11,095 nt of DNA from Chitinophagaceae bacterium. GTDB lineage: Bacteria > Bacteroidota > Bacteroidia > Chitinophagales > Chitinophagaceae. Positions 6,640 through 11,095 of the stretch are shown in pieces (positions within the stretch are counted from its first letter, which is position 1; every line of letters begins with the position of its first letter). A program made the position numbers and the translations under genes. The stretch is taken from contig CANJDY010000057.1 in the NCBI GenBank assembly GCA_947472635.1, positions 1 through 11,095 on the forward strand. The letters are read 5' to 3'. Below the pieces are notes generated by a model, which saw only the letters and a list, made by a program, of their open reading frames with translations, was not told the DNA's origin and did no database searches.

Positions 6640-6658
6640 AGGGTCTGCCCTTGTTTTT
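6640..6658 (+). terminator. Terminator after the ROK kinase
   Basis: AGGG (6640-6643) pairs with CCCT (6648-6651) around TCTG, and five T residues follow at 6654-6658. After two mismatches, flanking A and T tracts can extend the stem. It starts 8 bp after the kinase stop codon. The short stem makes it a moderate call. Confidence 0.4.
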
Positions 6659-6792
6659 CTTGAATGGGTTGTTTTCACTTTTCAATATTGCAATGAGCCG
6701 AATAGTTGCTCTTTACATAATTAATCTATTTCTATTCTGCCATATTATGGCGATTCTTTTAGCTATAAGCGGTTATTCCATGTCACTTGCAG

Positions 6793-6800
6793 TATCTTTA
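6793..6800 (+). promoter_or_regulatory. Possible -7 box before the FAD oxidoreductase
   Basis: TATCTTTA matches the Bacteroidota consensus TAnnTTTG except for the last base and lies 36 bp before the ATG. No clear TTTG element is seen about 20 bp upstream, so this is a weak call. Confidence 0.2.
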
Positions 6801-6836
6801 TTGTTATAGCTGTTAGCATAACGTGGAAAGATCTTA

Positions 6837-7847
6837 ATGAAAAAAATTAATACACTTGTAATCGGTCAGGGGATTGCTGGTTCTCTGGTGGCCCATATGC
6901 TTCACCGCAAAAAGATCCCTTTTTTGGTGATTGACCCAGGCAGTCAAAACACAGCAAGTCGTATTGCTGCAGGAATGTTTACCCCGTTAAGTGGTAAAAG
7001 AAAAACCATCCAACCCTTAGCATTGCAACAAATCCATTTTGCAATAAAAATTTATAAAGAAATAGCGGATTTGATAGGTGCCAATATTATTCAGCTAGCC
7101 AATATTTACCAAGTATTTAATTCAGCCGAGGAACAAGCCGAGTTTCTGTTCAAATCTCTCCAGCCTGCCTACTCAGACCATATAGTTCCTGTTTCAGAAT
7201 CTTTACCTGGTATTGATCAGAAAAATGGGGCTTGTGAGATTACTCATTCTGGTTGGGTGAATTGCGAATTATGGATGGATATTTTTGGAAACTGGTTAAA
7301 AAAAAATAACCAATTGTTAACAGCAACATTTTTGTATCAGGATTTACAAATAAGCGACGATAAGATGGAATATAGGGGGCTGGAGTTTGAAAATATTTTT
7401 TTTTGTGAAGGATACCGGGCATTCAATAATCCTTTTTTTGATAACAAAATTATCCCTTGCAAAGGGGAGGTATTGACCATTGATTGTGCTGATTCTTTTA
7501 CTGACAAGATTGTTAAGAAAAACGGAATTTATTTGGTTCCATCAGCAACGAATAGGTATAAAGCGGGAGCTACCTATCAATGGAATAATGATTCCGAACA
7601 ACCAGAAAAAGCGAGTAAATTATTGATCGAGGCTCAACTGAAAAATATGCTTATCCATCCTTTCACTTCGATTGATCACCAAGCTGCTATCAGACCAACC
7701 ACTCAAAATCGGGAAGTGATTGCTCAGCAGCATTTGCAATATAAGGGAATGTTTATGTTCAACGGATTGGGAACCAAGGGGGTTTTGCAGGGCCCTTGGT
7801 GGGCCGATTATATTGTAGAACGTTGTTTGCAGTCAGCTATGAAATAA
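6837..7847 (+). CDS. FAD-dependent oxidoreductase, DAO family
   Basis: A 336-residue flavoprotein. The N-terminal dinucleotide-binding motif is VIGQGIAGSLVAH (G10, G12, G15), followed by an acidic D33 after the second strand (FLVIDPG) that would bind the ADP ribose. SRIAAGMFTPLSGKR (41-55) is the second FAD-contact segment, of the form seen in glycine oxidase (ThiO) and in the C-terminal domain of MnmC. The C-terminal FNGLGTKGVLQGPWWADYI is the usual closing flavin-contact region. DAO-family enzymes oxidise amines or amino acids; the substrate is not recognisable. It is not joined to the D-amino-acid operon, being 1.8 kb downstream behind a terminator-like hairpin, so a shared role is speculative. 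GGAAAG about 8 nt before the ATG is a weak Shine-Dalgarno sequence. Confidence 0.85.
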   Translation: MKKINTLVIGQGIAGSLVAHMLHRKKIPFLVIDPGSQNTASRIAAGMFTPLSGKRKTIQPLALQQIHFAIKIYKEIADLIGANIIQLANIYQVFNSAEEQAEFLFKSLQPAYSDHIVPVSESLPGIDQKNGACEITHSGWVNCELWMDIFGNWLKKNNQLLTATFLYQDLQISDDKMEYRGLEFENIFFCEGYRAFNNPFFDNKIIPCKGEVLTIDCADSFTDKIVKKNGIYLVPSATNRYKAGATYQWNNDSEQPEKASKLLIEAQLKNMLIHPFTSIDHQAAIRPTTQNREVIAQQHLQYKGMFMFNGLGTKGVLQGPWWADYIVERCLQSAMK

Positions 7848-8046
7848 TTATCCTTTACATTTGGATGATTCGTGAAAGCCTTCATTCTTTTGAACTCAGT
7901 ATACTACCTATGTATCAACAGTATCTCTAAACCACTATAAGTAAATATATTTTGGCGAGTTGTTATCAACGATACTTTTTGTGTATATTTTAAATTTTAC
8001 ATTTATTCCTAGGTTTGGGGATTTATATTTTTAAGCAATTGGAGGT

Positions 8047-8054
8047 TATCTTTG
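8047..8054 (+). promoter_or_regulatory. Consensus -7 box (TATCTTTG) close to a start codon
   Basis: TATCTTTG fits the Bacteroidota -7 element TAnnTTTG exactly. It ends 7 bp before the ATG of the YycJ-like gene. If used, transcription would begin almost at the start codon, giving a leaderless or nearly leaderless mRNA. GGAGG at 8041-8045 is upstream of this box and too far (16 nt) to be a normal ribosome binding site. The -33 element is not clear. Confidence 0.45.
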
Positions 8055-8061
8055 TAATAAG

Positions 8062-8892
8062 ATGTCATTATTTATCACTTCGTTGAATTCGGGCAGTAAT
8101 GGGAATTGCTATTATATAGGCAATGAAAACGAAGCCATCATGGTGGATGCTGGTTTATCCTGTAGGGAAACAGAAAAGCGGATGGGATTACTAGGGCTTT
8201 CGATGAAAAATGTAAAAGCAATCTTTGTCTCTCACGAGCATTCGGATCATATCAGGGGGCTTGCTGGACTTTCTGAAAAATATTCTTTACCAGTTTATAT
8301 TACTAGTCAAACTTTACAGCATTGTAGTGTGCCAGTAAATAAGGAATTGGTCAATGATTTTAGGGCACATATGCCAATTACTATTGGGGCGCTTTCGGTA
8401 ACTGCTTTTCCAAAACTTCATGATGCGGTAGATCCCCACAGTTTTATCATTTCGTGCAAGGGAGTAACGGTGGGTGTTTTTACAGATATCGGGGCTCCCT
8501 GTGCTCAAGTAAACAAATACTTTAGTCAATGTAATGCTGCCTTACTGGAGGCTAATTATGATGAAGACTTGTTGGATAAAGGGAAATACCCCCTGTTTCT
8601 GAAAGAACGTATTAGGGGAGGGAATGGCCATTTATCCAATCGGCAGGCACTAGAAATATTTACTGAACATCGCCCTAGTTTCATGACTCATTTATTCCTT
8701 TCGCATCTTTCGAATGATAATAATAATGTGCAGCTGGTTCAGCAATTGTTTGATGCACATTCCGACGGAATTCAGATTATCATTGCATCCAGGTATTCCC
8801 ATACGGAATTGTTTGCCATTCAACATGCTGCTGCTCTTCAGCAGCCAATAGTAGTCAATCAATCAGCGTCTACCCAGTTACCATTATTTTGA
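8062..8892 (+). CDS. YycJ/WalJ-like metallo-beta-lactamase-fold hydrolase
   Basis: A 276-residue MBL-fold protein. The opening SLNSGSNGNCYYIG (7-20) is the signature of the YycJ group. The metal motif SHEHSDH gives H58, H60, D62 and H63. LLEANYDEDLL in the middle and GHLSNRQALEIF later are also characteristic of this group, as is FLSHLSNDNN near the C-terminal side. YycJ proteins are cytoplasmic hydrolases, some with DNA exonuclease activity and a link to cell-wall regulation or DNA repair in Firmicutes; the role in Bacteroidota is less established. The gene sits alone behind a consensus -7 box and faces panD, with only 27 bp between the two stop codons. Confidence 0.9.
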   Translation: MSLFITSLNSGSNGNCYYIGNENEAIMVDAGLSCRETEKRMGLLGLSMKNVKAIFVSHEHSDHIRGLAGLSEKYSLPVYITSQTLQHCSVPVNKELVNDFRAHMPITIGALSVTAFPKLHDAVDPHSFIISCKGVTVGVFTDIGAPCAQVNKYFSQCNAALLEANYDEDLLDKGKYPLFLKERIRGGNGHLSNRQALEIFTEHRPSFMTHLFLSHLSNDNNNVQLVQQLFDAHSDGIQIIIASRYSHTELFAIQHAAALQQPIVVNQSASTQLPLF

Positions 8893-8919
8893 TAACCTTT
8901 TTGTTGTTGGTAGTTAGCA

Positions 8920-9264
8920 TTAAAGTAGATTTCCTTCTTTTGGGAAAACAATCTTGGGAGAAAAAGTTTTCGCTTCTTCAAAATCCATCATAGCATAAGA
9001 AATTATAATAACAGGATCTCCCTCAGTGCCTTTTCTTGCGGCTGGCCCATTGAGGCAACAGACACCGGTACCTCTTCCACCCCTGATTAAGTAGGTTTCA
9101 AGCCTTTCTCCATTATTTACATTCACTACATGGATTTTTTCATTTTCCAGCAAGTTTGCTGCATCCATAATGTCTGCATCCAATGTTAGGCTGCCCATGT
9201 AATGCAGGTTAGCTTCGGTAATTACTACACGGTGTACCTTTGATTTCAATAACTGTATTTGCAT
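8920..9264 (-). CDS. panD: Aspartate 1-decarboxylase
   Basis: A 114-residue pyruvoyl enzyme making beta-alanine from L-aspartate for pantothenate and coenzyme A synthesis. The self-cleavage site Y22-M-G24-S25 is at the canonical position, with K9 before it and R54, T57 and Y58 in ERLETY; these match the E. coli active-site residues. NGPAARKG in the C-terminal half is also conserved. The proenzyme cleaves between G24 and S25 so that S25 becomes the pyruvoyl group. The residues after S25 ([11 protein letters not shown]) are normal. The gene stands alone rather than beside panB/panC, 27 bp from the convergent YycJ-like gene. An inverted repeat lies 30 bp upstream of its start. Confidence 0.96.
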   Translation of the reverse strand: MQIQLLKSKVHRVVITEANLHYMGSLTLDADIMDAANLLENEKIHVVNVNNGERLETYLIRGGRGTGVCCLNGPAARKGTEGDPVIIISYAMMDFEEAKTFSPKIVFPKEGNLL

Positions 9265-9293
9265 CTAAGAAAGCAGAATTAAAGTGAAAATAG

Positions 9294-9325
9294 AATAAAT
9301 ATAGGTTAAATGTAACCTATTTATT
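9294..9325. repeat. Inverted repeat upstream of panD
   Basis: ATAGGTTA (9301-9308) and TAACCTAT (9313-9320) are exact reverse complements around AATG. The stem extends with AATAA (9294-9298) and TTATT (9321-9325) if the AT at 9299-9300 bulges, giving 13 bp in all. It lies between the end of the AraC-type gene and the start of panD, both on the minus strand. It could be a panD operator or part of the terminator of the regulator gene; no strong T-run follows. Confidence 0.5.
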
Positions 9326-9433
9326 ATGCAAATAAAATGCAGCGAATTCAAATTGGCTGATTTATTTTTTTATAAAGAGAAATTAAAGTTTTCTAATGTC
9401 CTTTATGAGGAAATATTTTGACCTTAAATTTTT

Positions 9434-10300
9434 TTATCCAGTTGTATTTTTTTTATAAGCTTGCGGGGTTAAGCCTGTTATTTTTTTGAATAATTTGTTG
9501 AAATTCGATACTGTTTTGTAGCCGCATACATATGCGACTTCAGAAATGCTTCTGTCGCTTTCCATTAGGTATCTGCAGGCATTCGAAATTCTCACTTCGC
9601 TTAAGTATTCTACAAAATGTTTTTTTGTTCTTGCTTTAAATAATCTGCAAAAGGATGGTGGTGTAAGGTTGGCAATTTTAGAAATGCTCTGCAGGGTGAT
9701 ATCATCCATGTAATGTTCCTTAACATGTAAAAAAACGCTTGAAAGTCGATCGTTTTTGGAATTGTCTTCAGCTGGTGTATAGGATTCAGCATTGATAAAT
9801 TCAAGATTCTTGCTGTCAGATAGAATGGATAAAATTTCAAATAGGCCCACAATGATATCAAAATCGGTTCTTTTTAATAGCATTTTTAATTTCTGTGCAA
9901 TCAGTAGGTTTGTTTTACCGGTAATGCTGATTCCTCTAGTTGCTTGAGAAAAAAGAGTGCCAATTTTTTTAGTCTCATTTAATTCATAAAACAAATGGCC
10001 GAAAATATCTTTGTTAAAGTAGATTACGATTGCTTTGGCTTTGAGTTTGGCAATACCTCTGTAGTACATTTCGTCATTAAGCCATACATGTGGAATATTA
10101 GATCCAAGAAAAACCATATCGCCTGCTTCAAATGGTTCAACAGAATTGCCAACAATTCTTTTTCCGTTGCTTTCTAGTACATATACCAATTCCAATTCGG
10201 GGTGATAATGAAAAGGGGACTGAAAAAAAGACTCCTCCCGTTTATTTACCGAAATATAACTATTTAGGCGCGGGGTAATTTCTGTTTTTTCAATTTTCAT
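9434..10300 (-). CDS. AraC-family transcriptional regulator with cupin sensor domain
   Basis: A 288-residue regulator. The N-terminal cupin (about 25-100) shows HYHPELELVY (31-40) and AGDMVFLGSNIPHVW (59-73), the usual sugar-sensing pocket of AraC proteins. The linker carries helices at about 130-165. The C-terminal double helix-turn-helix (about 185-285) has ITLQSISKIANLTPPSF with CRLFKARTKKHFVEYL as the first unit. The second is ISEVAYVCGYKTVSNFNKLF with the terminal GLTPQAYKK. The gene is divergent from a FucP-family symporter 252 bp away, so it probably controls that sugar-uptake gene in response to the sugar or a product. The intervening region contains repeats consistent with an operator. 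The ligand is unknown. Confidence 0.93.
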   Translation of the reverse strand: MKIEKTEITPRLNSYISVNKREESFFQSPFHYHPELELVYVLESNGKRIVGNSVEPFEAGDMVFLGSNIPHVWLNDEMYYRGIAKLKAKAIVIYFNKDIFGHLFYELNETKKIGTLFSQATRGISITGKTNLLIAQKLKMLLKRTDFDIIVGLFEILSILSDSKNLEFINAESYTPAEDNSKNDRLSSVFLHVKEHYMDDITLQSISKIANLTPPSFCRLFKARTKKHFVEYLSEVRISNACRYLMESDRSISEVAYVCGYKTVSNFNKLFKKITGLTPQAYKKNTTG

Positions 10301-10394
10301 TGGTGCATAATTCAGTCGAGGTTAAATATCAAGCAAATTAGGATAATAATGAACTAATTAAGCAGTCTAGTTTCAATTAATTTTCCACTTGCAA

Positions 10395-10430
10395 CAAGCT
10401 TCATATTTTTATTTATAATATGAGTGCTTG
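10395..10430. repeat. Interrupted inverted repeat in the AraC/FucP intergenic region
   Basis: CAAGC (10395-10399) pairs with GCTTG (10426-10430), and CATATT (10402-10407) pairs with AATATG (10417-10422), with a small internal loop and a nine-base central loop. A shorter CTTG-CAA-CAAG palindrome overlaps its left end (10388-10398). The location between divergent regulator and transporter genes suggests protein binding rather than termination. Confidence 0.5.
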
Positions 10431-10464
10431 GTTACACGATATTGTTGGTTCTATATTGTTGGTT
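10428..10464 (+). promoter_or_regulatory. Three TTGGTT iterons, candidate AraC-type operator
   Basis: TTGGTT occurs at 10428-10433, 10445-10450 and 10459-10464. The last two lie within an exact 12-bp direct repeat, ATATTGTTGGTT, at 10439-10450 and 10453-10464. The array is about 90-125 bp before the FucP homolog's ATG. AraC-family dimers usually bind direct repeats upstream of the promoter, so this is a reasonable operator candidate. Repeat spacing (17 and 14 bp) is not the classical 21 bp, so the assignment is tentative. Confidence 0.35.
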
Positions 10465-10552
10465 AAGAACTTTGTGATACTAACAAAATAAATAAACTTT
10501 ACTTTGTAATGTTGTAGTCCAAATTATATTTAATAATTAAAAAATAAAAAAA

Positions 10553-11095
10553 ATGGCTTTAACTCCCAATTCAAATGTAAAAATCACTTCGGATGGTGGA
10601 ATGCCAAATAAATGGGTTTTCCCATTTATTCTGGTAACGAGTTTGTTTTTTCTTTGGGGAATTTCAAATAACCTTACTGGTATTTTGATTCCTCATCTTA
10701 GAAAAGCCTTACAACTTACCAATACTCAATCTACCTTTGTCGATACGGCTGTTTATTTGGCATATTTTCTTTCGGCAATTCCAGCAGGACTTATTCTTAA
10801 TAGATTTGGCTATAAAAAAGGCATCATTGCAGGGTTATTAGTATTCAGTTTGGGTGCCTTTTTATTCATACCCGCCGCCAATACGCGCACATTTGAAGTC
10901 TTTTTATTAGGTCTGTTTATCATTGGTTGCGGTCTTACGATTCTCGAAACTGCCGCCAATCCTTACGCCACTAAATTAGGCGACCCCGAAGGTGCAACTA
11001 CGCGACTGAATTTTGCACAATCTTTCAATGGTTTAGCCGCATTTTTGGCTCCCATGATAGGTACATTGTTTATTCTTTCGGGAAAAGAATATTCA
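10553..11095 (+). CDS. FucP-family sugar:H+ symporter (MFS), N-terminal part
   Basis: The gene runs off the right edge; 181 codons are present of a family length of about 400-440. FFLWGISNNLTGILIPHL (32-49) is the FucP first-helix motif. Helix 2 reads VDTAVYLAYFLSAIPAG, and LETAANPYATKLG (131-143) is the fucose-permease signature, followed by RLNFAQSFNGLAA. Six or fewer membrane segments are in view. Characterised relatives carry L-fucose, glucose/galactose or other hexoses with protons. The residue matching E. coli FucP Asp46 is Gly43 here, while the Glu135 equivalent (E132) is kept, so the substrate may not be fucose. The gene is divergent from the AraC-type regulator. The start is preceded by an A-rich stretch rather than a Shine-Dalgarno sequence. 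Confidence 0.92.
   Translation, partial: MALTPNSNVKITSDGGMPNKWVFPFILVTSLFFLWGISNNLTGILIPHLRKALQLTNTQSTFVDTAVYLAYFLSAIPAGLILNRFGYKKGIIAGLLVFSLGAFLFIPAANTRTFEVFLLGLFIIGCGLTILETAANPYATKLGDPEGATTRLNFAQSFNGLAAFLAPMIGTLFILSGKEYS

Noticed and set aside
6837..7847. FAD oxidoreductase as the D-amino-acid oxidase partner of the 936-5047 operon
   Set aside because: It is 1.8 kb away, behind a terminator-like hairpin and two unrelated genes; its family is too broad to assign the substrate.
9995..10177. 60-codon plus-strand frame inside the AraC-type gene
   Set aside because: It is antisense to a gene with clear cupin and helix-turn-helix domains and shows no motif of its own.
10491..10506. TACTTTG as promoter for the FucP homolog
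   Set aside because: It is one base short of TAnnTTTG, and the TTTG at 10471-10474 is too far for a -33 element, so it was not listed as a feature.

Overview
The window looks like chromosomal DNA from a Bacteroidota bacterium, most likely family Chitinophagaceae or a close relative. The grounds are low GC, A/T-rich spacers, start codons mostly without a Shine-Dalgarno sequence, a TAnnTTTG-type promoter box (8047-8054), and typical gene families: a DUF5009/HGSNAT-like membrane protein, FucP-type sugar permeases, the M19/D-threonine-aldolase-like pair, and a YycJ-like hydrolase. I see no rRNA, tRNA, CRISPR array, insertion sequence or phage gene.

Layout. (1) 1-515 (minus) is the N-terminal half of a DUF5009/NagX-like membrane acyltransferase. 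Its leader (516-617) holds a perfect 17-bp hairpin, a second partial copy of the stem arm, a U-tract terminator-like hairpin and a 22-codon upstream ORF overlapping the start codon (ATGA). (2) 936-5047 (plus) is a four-gene operon: GntP-family permease, RidA-like protein, D-threonine aldolase/D-serine dehydratase-type PLP enzyme, and M19 membrane-type dipeptidase. The genes fit uptake and breakdown of D-amino-acid-containing compounds, perhaps cell-wall-derived dipeptides. No N-acyl-D-amino-acid deacylase is present in the window. (3) 5270-5524 encodes an unrecognised 84-residue protein that could be a small winged helix. (4) 5859-6632 encodes a ROK kinase of the polyphosphate-glucokinase type. 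(5) 6837-7847 is a DAO-fold FAD-dependent oxidoreductase. (6) 8062-8892 is a YycJ-like metallo-beta-lactamase-fold hydrolase, convergent with panD (aspartate 1-decarboxylase, 8920-9264 minus). (7) 9434-10300 (minus) is an AraC-family regulator, divergent from a truncated FucP-family sugar:H+ symporter (10553 to window end). The 252 bp between them carries an inverted repeat and three TTGGTT iterons, a plausible operator region.

How the genes work together. The 936-5047 operon is the clearest functional unit. The AraC/FucP divergent pair looks like the edge of a sugar-utilisation locus continuing to the right. The middle genes (ROK kinase, FAD oxidoreductase, MBL hydrolase, panD) look like independent housekeeping units. 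I found no clear evidence of an entirely new system. The best leads are the attenuator-like leader at 512-617, the putative D-amino-acid operon, the operator-like repeats before the FucP homolog, and the replacement of the FucP Asp46 equivalent by Gly.
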